In this document: in pieces, positions 24,077 through 32,124 of the stretch
Position numbering within the stretch: position 1 is the first letter of the stretch
Layout of the letters: each line of letters begins with the position of its first letter
DNA from: IDS-8 sp964491485
GTDB lineage: Bacteria; Pseudomonadota; Gammaproteobacteria; Steroidobacterales; Woeseiaceae
Length of the DNA stretch: 40,155 bases
Assembly (NCBI GenBank): GCA_964491485.1
Contig: CAZBGV010000024.1
Span: forward strand, 1-40,155
Direction of reading: 5' to 3'
Position numbers and translations under genes: made by a program
The notes under the pieces: generated by a model
Seen by the model: only the letters and a program-made list of their open reading frames with translations
The model's database searches: none
What the model was told of the DNA's origin: nothing

Positions 24077-25162
24077 TCAGGCCTGCACGTATCCCGGGAT
24101 CGGCACGACCTGGCCGCGCGGGATCGCGGCCAGCTGCGTGCGCACCATCTGCTCGATGTTCCGGATCGCGTCGTCGTCGCCGACGTGGAACGCCGGGCTG
24201 CGGCGCAGCAGGCTCCAGTCGCCGGTCTTCAGGATGCGCAGCAGGTGCGACATGTTGTTCCTGATCGCATCGACGTACGGGTTCTGTCCGTCGTACAGCA
24301 CCTCGACGTAGCGGTAAGCGCGGTTGAACTTGTTGCACAGCCGGTCGCGCGACACCTGCTGGTAGAACGCCGGTGTTTGCCTGAGCAGGTCGATGCCCGA
24401 GGCATAGCGCACGCGATACTCGCCCGGGCTCGCGTTCTCGACGGCAACGCCGCCCAGCACGAATTCCTTGTACAGCCGGTCGCGGCACTTCTCGAGGTAG
24501 CAGCGGTCGGCCATCTGCGCGATCAGGTCGGCGGTGCCGAGAAGATGGCCGCAGATCGCATCGCGCGGGTCGTCGAACTCGATGTCGTCCAGATCGAGCT
24601 CGTATCCGGTGAAATGCACGATGCGGCACGCCACGCCCGTGTCTTCCGCCAAGCCGAGGTCCGGCAGGTAGCGGCGCAGGAAATCGGCGCTGCGCGAGAC
24701 GTGGTACATCGTGAATTCCGCGCCGTTCGAAAAATTCCGGTCGCGCTCGAGATGCCGGATGTAGCCGGAATCGTGAAACAGCGCAGTGACCACCGCGAGC
24801 TGCGCGCGCTTCGGCCCGAGACGCTCCGCCGGCTCTACGCTGCGCTCGTAGCCCGCCACGAGGCGCGCCAGTGCCAGCGACATGTCGAGCGTGTGCTGTA
24901 CGTCGTGATAGGTCGTATCGCACGCGCCGTAGCCCGGGAAACGTCCGGTGAACAGCCGCTCGAAGTCGTGGAAAGCGAGCCACAGGCGATCGAACGCCGC
25001 GCCCGGGAACGTCTCGGTGAAAAGATCCTTCACGGCGGCACGCACGGCCGCGGGGCTCGAGACCTGCACGGTGTCGGTAACGTCGTAGTCGTTGCGGCGG
25101 TCGGGCGACATCACTCTGTCGTTCTTCTTATCGTTGCGGGCGGCGCCCGGGGCGGCGGTCAT
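24077..25162 (-). CDS. HD-domain metal-dependent phosphohydrolase (class I phosphodiesterase-like)
   Basis: 361 residues from the Met at 25162; Met at 25111 (344 residues) and 25195 are alternatives, none with a good ribosome site. Residues 50-200 hold the HD metal site: TYHDVQHTLDMSLALARLV, then QLAVVTALFHDSGYIRH, and a later Asp in LLGTADLIAQMADR. The YH-x3-H-x2-D plus distant HD pattern resembles the catalytic signature of class I cyclic nucleotide phosphodiesterases. Role: hydrolysis of a phosphoester, possibly a cyclic nucleotide (inference). No sensory or membrane domain is seen; the C-terminal third is helical. It is a single gene, and its 3' neighbour on the same strand is the FG-GAP gene. 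Confidence 0.82.
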   Translation of the reverse strand: MTAAPGAARNDKKNDRVMSPDRRNDYDVTDTVQVSSPAAVRAAVKDLFTETFPGAAFDRLWLAFHDFERLFTGRFPGYGACDTTYHDVQHTLDMSLALARLVAGYERSVEPAERLGPKRAQLAVVTALFHDSGYIRHLERDRNFSNGAEFTMYHVSRSADFLRRYLPDLGLAEDTGVACRIVHFTGYELDLDDIEFDDPRDAICGHLLGTADLIAQMADRCYLEKCRDRLYKEFVLGGVAVENASPGEYRVRYASGIDLLRQTPAFYQQVSRDRLCNKFNRAYRYVEVLYDGQNPYVDAIRNNMSHLLRILKTGDWSLLRRSPAFHVGDDDAIRNIEQMVRTQLAAIPRGQVVPIPGYVQA

Positions 25163-25288
25163 CGGCCGATCTGGTAGTGGCGTTCCACCGATCATACACG
25201 CCGTTGCGGTTGCGCGAGGCAATTTGACATATTCTGCAAGGACTTAACGCTGGTCGCGTTCGGGCGCAGTTGGTCGCCGTGGCGGTTT

Positions 25289-25306
25289 GGCAGCACCGGT
25301 GCTGCC
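25289..25306. repeat. Perfect 18-base palindrome between xthA and the HD-domain gene
   Basis: GGCAGCACCGGTGCTGCC, symmetric over its whole length, 63 bases beyond the xthA stop on the xthA (minus) strand. It could be a terminator hairpin (7-bp stem, CCGG loop, no T tract) or a dimeric regulator site for the HD-domain gene downstream. Confidence 0.55.
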
Positions 25307-25368
25307 TTGGTGTCGTGGTCCGCTGGTTTCGAGCGCACGAGCACACTGGCGCACGGCGCGGCGGGCGG

Positions 25369-26139
25369 TCAGGGGATGTCGAACTCGGCGATGACGGGGG
25401 CGTGGTCCGAGGGGCGTTCCCAGGCGCGCGGCTCGCGGTCGATGTAGCAGGCGGTGCAGCGGGCCGCCAGGGGTTCGCTGGCGAGGATCAGGTCGATGCG
25501 CAGGCCGGCGTTACGGCGGAAGCGGCCGCGGCGGTAGTCCCACCAGCTGAAGGTCTTTTCCGGCTGCTCGAACCGGCGGAAGACGTCGATGAGGCCGAGG
25601 TCCATGATCGCGCGCAGCCCGGCGCGCTCCGGGCCGCTCGTGTGGATGTCCTCGCCGTAGGCGACCGGGTCGTACACGTCGCGATCGTCCGGCGCGATGT
25701 TGAAATCGCCGAGCACGACCAGCCGCTCGTGCCGCTGCATCTCGGACGCGAGATAGTCGCGCGTCGCGGCGAGCCACTCGAGCTTGTACTCGTACTTGTC
25801 GGACGCGAGGCTCTGGCCGTTCGGCACGTAGACGTTCACGACGCGCAGGCCGTCGTACGTCGTCGCAAGAATGCGCCGCTGCGGGTCAGGGAAGCCGTCG
25901 ATGTCGGTGACCGCATCGAGCAGCGCACCGCGCGCCAGCGTCGCGACGCCGTTGTAACTGCGCTGGCCGCTCGCGATCGCCGTGTAGCCGGCATCGGCGA
26001 ACACCTCCGCGGGGAAATCCTCGGTGACCTGCTTGATCTCCTGCAGCGCCAGCACGTCGGGCGATGCCGCGGCCAGCCAGTCCAGCACGTGTTGCAGGCG
26101 GGCTTTGACCGAGTTGACGTTCCAGCTCGCGATCTTCAT
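25369..26139 (-). CDS. xthA: Exodeoxyribonuclease III
   Basis: 256 residues, the normal length. Motifs of the endonuclease/exonuclease/phosphatase fold: MKIASWNVNSVKARL (metal-site Asn), LALQEIK (catalytic Glu), VVNVYVPNG, LVVLGDFNIAPDD (Asp-Asn) and WERPSDHAPVIAEF (the Asp-His pair at the end). Role: 3'-5' exonuclease and apurinic/apyrimidinic endonuclease in base excision repair, cytoplasmic. The ATG overlaps the prlC stop (ATGA), so the two genes are translationally coupled; a frame extending further upstream is prlC read out of frame. It is followed by 206 bases holding a palindrome before the HD-domain gene. Confidence 0.96.
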   Translation of the reverse strand: MKIASWNVNSVKARLQHVLDWLAAASPDVLALQEIKQVTEDFPAEVFADAGYTAIASGQRSYNGVATLARGALLDAVTDIDGFPDPQRRILATTYDGLRVVNVYVPNGQSLASDKYEYKLEWLAATRDYLASEMQRHERLVVLGDFNIAPDDRDVYDPVAYGEDIHTSGPERAGLRAIMDLGLIDVFRRFEQPEKTFSWWDYRRGRFRRNAGLRIDLILASEPLAARCTACYIDREPRAWERPSDHAPVIAEFDIP

Positions 26140-28163
26140 GCGGCCTTGCCGACGATGCCGCTCTGCCTGAGCAGGGCATCGAGCGTCGGCTTGCGGCCGC
26201 GGAAGGCGACGTACGCGTCCATGATGTCGCGGCTGCCGCCGACCTCGAGGATCTCGGAGCGAAAGCGCAGCGCGGTTGCCCGATCGAAGATGCCGGCCTC
26301 CTCGAAGGCCGCGAACGCATCGGCGGCCAGCACCTCCGCCCACTTGTAGCTGTAGTAGCCGGCGGCGTAGCCGCCGGAAAAAATGTGCGCGAAGCTGTGC
26401 GGCAGGCGGTTGTAATCCGGGTGCTGCACGAGCGCGATATCACTGCGCACGCTCTTCAGGATCTCCAGCGCACGTGCGCCACGCCCGGGATCGTATTCCG
26501 CGTGCAGACGGAAATCGAACAGGCCGAGCTCGAGCTGGCGCAGCATCGCGAGCGCCGCGCCGAAATGCCGGCCCGCCTGCAGGCGCTCGAACAGCTCGCG
26601 CGGCAGCGGCTCACCCGTCTCCCAGTGCCCGGACGCCTGCTCCAGCACCTCGAACGACCACGCGTAGTTCTCCATGAACTGGCTCGGCAGCTCGACCGCA
26701 TCCCACGGCACGCCGTTGATGCCCGCGAGGCTCGGGTAATCCACCGTCGTGAGCAGGTGATGCAGCATGTGGCCGAATTCGTGGAACAGCGTCACCACGT
26801 CGTTGTGCGTGAGCAGCGAGACGCCGGCATCGTTCGGCGGCGTGAAGTTGCACACGAGATAGCCGACGGGCAGCGCGCGGCTGCCGCCCAGCTGCTTGCG
26901 CACGATGCACTCGTCGATCCACGCACCGCCGCGCTTGCCGTTGCGCGCGAAGAGATCCGTGTAGAACCCGCCGATGGTCGCACCCTGCTCGTTCCTGACC
27001 TCGAAGAACTCGACGGTGTCGTGCCAGACCTGGACGTCCGAGCCGGGCGACAGGCGCACGCCATACAGGCGCTCCGCGAGCCCGAACAGCCCGCCGATCA
27101 CGCGGTTCACCGGTAAATATTGCCTGAGCACCTCGTCCGAGATCGAAAAGCGCTGCTGCTTGAGCTGCTCCAGCCAGTACGTGACGTCCCATGCCGCGAG
27201 CGGCTCCGGCGCGAGCGCCTGCACCGCCTCGAGCTCCTTGGCTGCCGCCGCGCGCGTGCGGGCGGCCAGCTCGTTCAAAAAGTCGATCACCTCCGCGGGC
27301 CGCGCGGCCATCTTGGTGGCGAGCGAGTATTCCGCGTAGTTCGCGAAACCGACGAGCCGGGCGATGCGGTAACGCAGCGCCATGATCTTTTCGATGTTGC
27401 CGCTGTTGTCCCAGCGTTCGAAGCCCCCCTGGTCCGACGCGCGCGTCGACCACGCGCGGTAGAAGCGCTCACGCAAGCCACGATCGTCGGCATGCGTCAT
27501 GACCGCCTGCCAGGTCGGCAGGTCGAGCGCGAGCCGCCAGCCGGGCTGTTCGTGGCGCGCCGCCTCGGCGCGGGCGCGCTCCAGGGTCGGCGCGGGCAGG
27601 CCGCGCAGCAGGTGCCGATCCTCGGTGTGGTAGTGCCAGCTGTCGGTCGAATCCTGCAGGTTCTGCTCGAATTTCGCCTGCACGGCGGCGAGCTCCTGCA
27701 TGGCTCTCCGGAACTCCTCCTTCTCGGCTTCCGGCAGGGCGACGCCGGCCAGCCGGAAGTCCCGCAGCGCCTTGTCGAGCAGCATGCGCCGCGCCGGCGG
27801 CGCATCGTCGGCGAGCTGCTCGCGGATCGCGCTGATGCGCTGCTGCACGTCCTTGTTTTGCGCGAGTTCGGTGCCATGTTCGGTAAGTGGCGGCAGGCAC
27901 GTGTTGTAGGCTTCCCGCCAGCGCGGGTCGCCGAGCACGGCCTGGAGATGGCTGACCGGCGACCATACCCGCGCGAGCTCGTGGTGCATGTCCTCGAGCG
28001 GCACGACGAAGCTCTCGAAGTCCCGCGCGCCGTCGTCCGCGAGCAGCGCCTCGAGCTTCTCGCGGTGCTCGGCGATGAGGCCGGTGACGGCAGGCAGCGC
28101 GTGCTCCGGCCGGATTTCGGCAAAGCGGGGGAGCGCCCCGGTATCCCGCAACGGATTGGACAT
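26136..28163 (-). CDS. prlC: Oligopeptidase A (M3 family)
   Basis: 675 residues, matching E. coli OpdA (680). It starts MSNPLRDTGALPRFAEIRPE, the usual N-terminus of this enzyme; the larger open frame continuing across the divergent gorA gene is antisense and not coding. The zinc motif is HEFGH within VTLFHEFGHMLHHLL, followed by the second metal region VELPSQFMENYAW. C-terminal substrate-binding Tyr cluster: FSGGYAAGYYSYKWAEVLAA. Role: cytoplasmic degradation of short peptides, including cleaved signal peptides. The stop overlaps xthA by four bases. It is divergent from gorA with 111 bases between, so one region may hold both promoters; no convincing pair of hexamers was found. Confidence 0.96.
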   Translation of the reverse strand: MSNPLRDTGALPRFAEIRPEHALPAVTGLIAEHREKLEALLADDGARDFESFVVPLEDMHHELARVWSPVSHLQAVLGDPRWREAYNTCLPPLTEHGTELAQNKDVQQRISAIREQLADDAPPARRMLLDKALRDFRLAGVALPEAEKEEFRRAMQELAAVQAKFEQNLQDSTDSWHYHTEDRHLLRGLPAPTLERARAEAARHEQPGWRLALDLPTWQAVMTHADDRGLRERFYRAWSTRASDQGGFERWDNSGNIEKIMALRYRIARLVGFANYAEYSLATKMAARPAEVIDFLNELAARTRAAAAKELEAVQALAPEPLAAWDVTYWLEQLKQQRFSISDEVLRQYLPVNRVIGGLFGLAERLYGVRLSPGSDVQVWHDTVEFFEVRNEQGATIGGFYTDLFARNGKRGGAWIDECIVRKQLGGSRALPVGYLVCNFTPPNDAGVSLLTHNDVVTLFHEFGHMLHHLLTTVDYPSLAGINGVPWDAVELPSQFMENYAWSFEVLEQASGHWETGEPLPRELFERLQAGRHFGAALAMLRQLELGLFDFRLHAEYDPGRGARALEILKSVRSDIALVQHPDYNRLPHSFAHIFSGGYAAGYYSYKWAEVLAADAFAAFEEAGIFDRATALRFRSEILEVGGSRDIMDAYVAFRGRKPTLDALLRQSGIVGKAA

Positions 28164-28274
28164 GGATCGCGTCAACTGGTGAGAATCAATGTTGAGCCAA
28201 TCGAGGGTCCCGAAAATGGTAACACACGCCCCGCGGGGCTCGACTGACAGGGCGATTCCGCGCAGGCGCGGGCT

Positions 28275-29621
28275 GTGACCGTCCGCTTCGATCTCATCGT
28301 GGTCGGCGGCGGCAGCGGCGGGCTCGCGCACGCGCAGCGCGCGGCGGGCTACGGCGCGAATGCCGTCGTCGTCGAATCGGGGCGCCTCGGCGGCACCTGC
28401 GTGAACGTCGGCTGCGTGCCCAAAAAGATCATGTGGTACGCCGCCCTGCACGCGCACGGCTTCGCGCACGCCGCCGACTACGGCTTCGACCTGAGCGTGC
28501 ACGGGCACGACTGGCGCGTGTTGAAGGAGCGCCGCGATGCTTACGTCGACCGCCTGAACGAAATCTATGCCGGCAACCTCGACCGCCACGGCGTCGCGCT
28601 CATGCGCGGGCACGCGCGTTTCGTCGATCCGCACACGCTCGACGTGGAGGGCCGGCGGATTTCGGCCGAGCGCATCGTGATCGCGACCGGCGGCCACCCG
28701 ATCGTGCCCGCGCTGCCCGGCGCCGAGCTCGGTTTCACGTCCGACGATTTCTTCGAGCTCGAGGAGCGCCCGCAGCGGGTCGCCGTCGTCGGCAGCGGCT
28801 ACGTCTCGGTGGAGCTTGGCGGTGTATTCCGCGCACTGGGCTCGGACGTGACGATGTTCATTCGCGGGCAACGCGTGCTCCGGAGCTTCGACGCGATGCT
28901 CGGCGAGGAGCTCGACCTCGCCATGGAGGATGCGGGCATCCGCATCGAGCGCCAGGTGTTGCCGCAGTCGCTCGCGCGGACGCCGGAAGGCCTCGTGCTG
29001 AGCCTGAAGGACGGGCGCACGACGGGGCCTTTCGATGCCGTGCTGTGGGCCGTGGGGCGTGCGCCGAACACCGCCCGGCTCGGGCTGGAGGCGACCGGCG
29101 TCGCAACCGACGAGGACGGTTTCGTCCCGGTGGACGATTTCCAGGCAACCAACGTCCCGCACATCTTCGCCCTCGGCGACGTCACGGGTCGCGTGGCGCT
29201 CACTCCCGTGGCGATCGCCGCCGGCCGCCGCCTCGCCGACCGGCTCTACGGCGGCATGCGGGATCGCCGCCTCGATTACGACAACATCCCGACCGTGATC
29301 TTCTCGCACCCGCCGCTCGGCACCATCGGCATGACCGAGGAGCAGGCGCGGCAGCGCTACGGCGAGGACGTACGGATCTACGAATCGCGGTTCACGCCGA
29401 TGTACTACGCGCTCGGGGAGAACAAGCCGCAGACGCGCATGAAGCTCATCACCGTCGGGCCCGACGAGAAAGTCGTCGGCTGCCACGTCATCGGCCCGGG
29501 TGTCGACGAGATGCTGCAGGGCTTCGCGGTGGCGATCCGCATGGGCGCGACGAAAAGCGATTTCGACGATACCGTCGCCATCCACCCGACGAGCGCGGAA
29601 GAGCTCGTTACGATGCGCTGA
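28275..29621 (+). CDS. gorA: Glutathione-disulfide reductase
   Basis: 448 residues from a GTG start (VTVRFDLIVVGGGSGG). The FAD-binding GGGSGG, the redox-active disulfide GGTCVNVGCVPKK (Cys42, Cys47), the NADPH domain VAVVGSGYVSVELGGVFRAL, the second FAD motif FALGDVTGR and the C-terminal catalytic His-Glu HPTSAEE are all present. The Arg pair after the NADPH motif (RGQRVLRSF) fits NADPH preference. Role: reduces oxidised glutathione, supporting the two GSTs encoded in the window. The ribosome site is weak. Its 3' end overlaps the convergent aroE gene by 14 bases, so their transcripts are complementary at the ends. Confidence 0.96.
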   Translation: MTVRFDLIVVGGGSGGLAHAQRAAGYGANAVVVESGRLGGTCVNVGCVPKKIMWYAALHAHGFAHAADYGFDLSVHGHDWRVLKERRDAYVDRLNEIYAGNLDRHGVALMRGHARFVDPHTLDVEGRRISAERIVIATGGHPIVPALPGAELGFTSDDFFELEERPQRVAVVGSGYVSVELGGVFRALGSDVTMFIRGQRVLRSFDAMLGEELDLAMEDAGIRIERQVLPQSLARTPEGLVLSLKDGRTTGPFDAVLWAVGRAPNTARLGLEATGVATDEDGFVPVDDFQATNVPHIFALGDVTGRVALTPVAIAAGRRLADRLYGGMRDRRLDYDNIPTVIFSHPPLGTIGMTEEQARQRYGEDVRIYESRFTPMYYALGENKPQTRMKLITVGPDEKVVGCHVIGPGVDEMLQGFAVAIRMGATKSDFDDTVAIHPTSAEELVTMR

Positions 29622-30441
29622 CCGAGAGCTGGCGCAGCACCGGCCGCGTGTCCGGCCGGACGCCGCGCCACAGGTGGAACGATTCCGCCGCCTGCTCGAC
29701 CAGCATGCCCCAGCCCATCAGCGATGCCCGCGCGCCGCGGGCGAGCCCCCAGCGGCTGAACGGCGTCGGCGTGAGGCCGTAGGACAGGTCGTAGCAGATC
29801 GTGTCCGGCCCGACGGCGCCCTTCGGCCAGGGCGGGGACTCTCCCGTGAGCCCGGCCGAGGTGGCGTTGAGCACGAGCCCGTAGGGGCGCGCGTCCGGCA
29901 CCTCGCGGAACCGGCAGGCCCTGACTTCGCCCATGGATCCGAAATCGTCGGCGAGCACGCGCGCCTTCTCGACCGTGCGGTTCGCGATCGTGATGGCGGC
30001 GGGATTCGCGGCGAGCAGCGGCCCCAGGATGCCGCGCGTCGCGCCGCCCGCGCCGAGCACGAGGATGTGCATGCCCTTGAGCTCGATGCCGAGATTGCGC
30101 GTCAGGTCGCGCAACAGGCCGACGCCGTCGGTGTTGTCGCCGAAGATCTCGCCGTCCTGGAACACCAGCGTGTTCACGGCGCCGGCGCGCGTCGCGCGCT
30201 CGCTCAGCTGGTCCGCGACGTCCGCCGCCGCGCTCTTGTGCGGCACCGTGATGTTGAGGCCCTTGCCGCCCTTCCCGCCGAATTCACGGACGGCCGAGCG
30301 CAGCTCACCCGGCGGCACGGGCAGCAGATCGTAGGCGATGTTCTGCCCCGTCTGCAGCGCGAACAGGCGGTGAATGACCGGCGACCGGCTGTGCGAGACC
30401 GGGTAGCCCATGACGCCATACCGGTCCACCGCGCTTTTCAT
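29608..30441 (-). CDS. aroE: Shikimate dehydrogenase (NADP+)
   Basis: 277 residues. Substrate site: GYPVSHSRSPVIHRLF (Ser-x-Ser), NITVPHKSAAADVAD (catalytic Lys), GAVNTLVF and GDNTDGVGLL (catalytic Asp). Cofactor site: LGAGGATRGILGPLL, and NRTVEKARVL for NADP preference, and the terminal WGMLVEQAAESFHLW. Role: reduction of 3-dehydroshikimate in aromatic amino acid synthesis. The ATG overlaps the hemB stop by one base (TGATG), so it is coupled to hemB. In many related genomes aroE instead sits after hemF; here hemF is 7.5 kb away in another operon. Confidence 0.96.
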   Translation of the reverse strand: MKSAVDRYGVMGYPVSHSRSPVIHRLFALQTGQNIAYDLLPVPPGELRSAVREFGGKGGKGLNITVPHKSAAADVADQLSERATRAGAVNTLVFQDGEIFGDNTDGVGLLRDLTRNLGIELKGMHILVLGAGGATRGILGPLLAANPAAITIANRTVEKARVLADDFGSMGEVRACRFREVPDARPYGLVLNATSAGLTGESPPWPKGAVGPDTICYDLSYGLTPTPFSRWGLARGARASLMGWGMLVEQAAESFHLWRGVRPDTRPVLRQLSVSAS

Positions 30442-31451
30442 CACCCGGATCCAAGCCAGCGGGCGACGTCGGGTGCGAAGTAAGTCAGGATGGCGCTCGC
30501 CCCGGCGCGCTTGATCGAGAGCAGGGCTTCCAGCACGCACGCGCGCTCGTCGAGCCAGCCGCGTTCCGCGGCGGCCTTGAGCATCGAGTATTCGCCGCTC
30601 ACCTGGTACGCGAACACGGGCACCCCGAAGCGGTCCTTCACGCGCCGCACGATGTCGAGATAAGGGAGCGCCGGCTTGACCATCACGATGTCGGCGCCTT
30701 CGGCGAGGTCCAGCCCGACCTCGCGCAGGGCCTCGTCGCTCATGGCCGGATTCATCTGGTAGCTGTGCTTGCCGGCGCCGCCGAGATTCGCGGCCGAGCC
30801 GAGCGCGTCGCGGAACGGACCGTAGAACGACGATGCGTATTTCGCGGCGTAGGCGAGGATCAGCGTGTTGCGGTGGCCGTTCTCTTCCAGCGCGTTGCGG
30901 ATCGCGCCGACGCGGCCGTCCATCATGTCCGAGGGCGCGACGACGTCGGCGCCTGCGGCCGCCTGCGACAGCGCCTGGAGCACCAGCATCGCCACCGTCT
31001 CGTCGTTCTGCACGTAGCCCGAATCGTCGACGATGCCGTCCTGCCCGTGCGTCGTGTACGGGTCGAGCGCGACGTCGGTGATCACCACGAGCTCCGGATG
31101 CGCGCGCTTGAGGGCGCGCACCGCGCGCTGCACGAGGCCTTCGGGGTTGGCGGATTCGGCACCGTCCGGGCTTTTCGCGGGCGCGTCGATGACCGGGAAC
31201 AGCGCGACGGCCGGGATGCCCGCCTCGACGGCGGGCCCGACCGCGTCGACCAGCTCGTCGACGGTATGACGGTGTGCCCCGGGCATGGAGGCGATTTCCC
31301 GGCCCTGGCGCCCCGCCTCCCGCACGAAGACCGGCCACACGAGGTCCGCGGGCGTGAGGACGGTCTCGGCGACCAGCCGGCGCAGGGCAGCGGTCCGGCG
31401 GGTGCGCCTCAGGCGGGTGGCGGGGAACCGGCCGCCTTGCCAGTCACTCAT
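30441..31451 (-). CDS. hemB: Delta-aminolevulinic acid dehydratase (porphobilinogen synthase), Mg type
   Basis: 336 residues. Schiff-base lysines: Lys204 in YAAKYASSFYGPFRDA and Lys259 in VMVKPALPYLD. The metal-binding segment reads DVALDPYTTHGQDGI, lacking the three Cys of zinc enzymes, so this is the magnesium-dependent, zinc-independent type, as in Pseudomonas. Role: condensation of two aminolevulinates to porphobilinogen in heme synthesis, needed for the oxidase and cytochromes encoded here. It lies upstream of aroE, overlapping by one base. It is divergent from the sigma factor gene; the 130-base shared region holds an AT-rich stretch around 31480-31490 that could serve promoters in either direction. 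Confidence 0.97.
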   Translation of the reverse strand: MSDWQGGRFPATRLRRTRRTAALRRLVAETVLTPADLVWPVFVREAGRQGREIASMPGAHRHTVDELVDAVGPAVEAGIPAVALFPVIDAPAKSPDGAESANPEGLVQRAVRALKRAHPELVVITDVALDPYTTHGQDGIVDDSGYVQNDETVAMLVLQALSQAAAGADVVAPSDMMDGRVGAIRNALEENGHRNTLILAYAAKYASSFYGPFRDALGSAANLGGAGKHSYQMNPAMSDEALREVGLDLAEGADIVMVKPALPYLDIVRRVKDRFGVPVFAYQVSGEYSMLKAAAERGWLDERACVLEALLSIKRAGASAILTYFAPDVARWLGSG

Positions 31452-31558
31452 AAGACGATCCGAATCCCTCAGTCGAGACTATTATTTGGGTTTTCGCGCC
31501 GATTCGGTAGCTTTTCCGGCGCGGTTCCCGGGAAAAGAGGCAAACGGAGCGTAACAAA

Positions 31559-31588
31559 ATGACGCGACCGCGGGTCGAGTGCAGATGA
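31559..31588 (+). CDS. Candidate leader peptide upstream of the sigma factor gene
   Basis: A nine-residue reading frame (MTRPRVECR) with GGAG ten bases upstream; its TGA stop overlaps the ATG of the sigma factor gene (ATGA at 31585-31588). The sigma gene's own ribosome site is poor, so coupling to this leader could set its translation. Very short, so chance is not excluded. Confidence 0.25.
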   Translation: MTRPRVECR

Positions 31589-32124
31589 GAACCGGGCTGG
31601 ACGAACGCAGGGCGCGTTTCGAGCGGCTCGTGGGCGGCTGCCACCGCGACCTGTACCGCTACGCCGCCTGGCTGTGCCGGGACCCCGGTGTCGCCGAGGT
31701 GGTGCTCCAGGAAGCGCTGCTCAGGGCGTGGAAGTCGCTGGACGGGCTGAAGCAGGATGATGCCGCGAAGGCCTGGCTCCTGACCATCGTGCGGCGGGAG
31801 AACGCGCGCTATTTCGCGACCACCCCGCCGCCCGCCCTGGATATCCACGCCCTGTCGCCCGCGCAGGAGGCCATGCTCGCGGCGGAGGACGACGTCGAGC
31901 TCGAGGATTTGCGCCGGGCGATCATGGCGCTCGACGACGGCTACCGGGAGCCCTTGGTGCTCCAGGTGCTCCTGGGACACAGCTGCAACGAGATCGCGGA
32001 CATCATGGGAATCAAGCCGGGGGCCGTGCTGACACGCCTGCACCGGGCACGCAACCGGCTCAGGGAAGTCGTCGTGCAGGGAGCGGGCCTGGTTGCGGCC
32101 GCGGGACACAGCGATGGATTGTGA
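31585..32124 (+). CDS. ECF-type sigma-70 family RNA polymerase sigma factor
   Basis: 179 residues from the ATG; a GTG six bases earlier is equally open. Region 2 lies at about residues 10-80 (FERLVGGCHRDLYRYAAWLC, then VAEVVLQEALLRAWKSLDGL and AWLLTIVRRENARYF). Region 4 lies at about 110-165 (LRRAIMALDDGYREPLVLQV, then LGHSCNEIADIMGIKPGAVL, the helix-turn-helix, and TRLHRARNRLRE). Region 3 is missing, as in ECF factors. Role: directs RNA polymerase to a small regulon, probably released by the downstream anti-sigma-like protein, whose gene overlaps by 11 bases. The -10 recognition segment is slightly unusual (VLQEALLRAWKS), with Gln where Asp is common. Confidence 0.92.
   Translation: MRTGLDERRARFERLVGGCHRDLYRYAAWLCRDPGVAEVVLQEALLRAWKSLDGLKQDDAAKAWLLTIVRRENARYFATTPPPALDIHALSPAQEAMLAAEDDVELEDLRRAIMALDDGYREPLVLQVLLGHSCNEIADIMGIKPGAVLTRLHRARNRLREVVVQGAGLVAAAGHSDGL

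Noticed and set aside
28164..28274. Promoters for prlC and gorA in their shared 111-base region
   Set aside because: Only weak hexamer matches (for example TTGAGC with AATGGT) were found, not enough to call.
28164..29585. N-terminal extension of the prlC frame by about 470 residues
   Set aside because: It runs antisense through gorA; family length and the MSNPLRD start place the true start at 28163.
30442..31338. N-terminal extension of the aroE frame across hemB
   Set aside because: Out-of-frame reading of hemB; AroE begins at MKSAVDRYGVMGYPVSHSRS.
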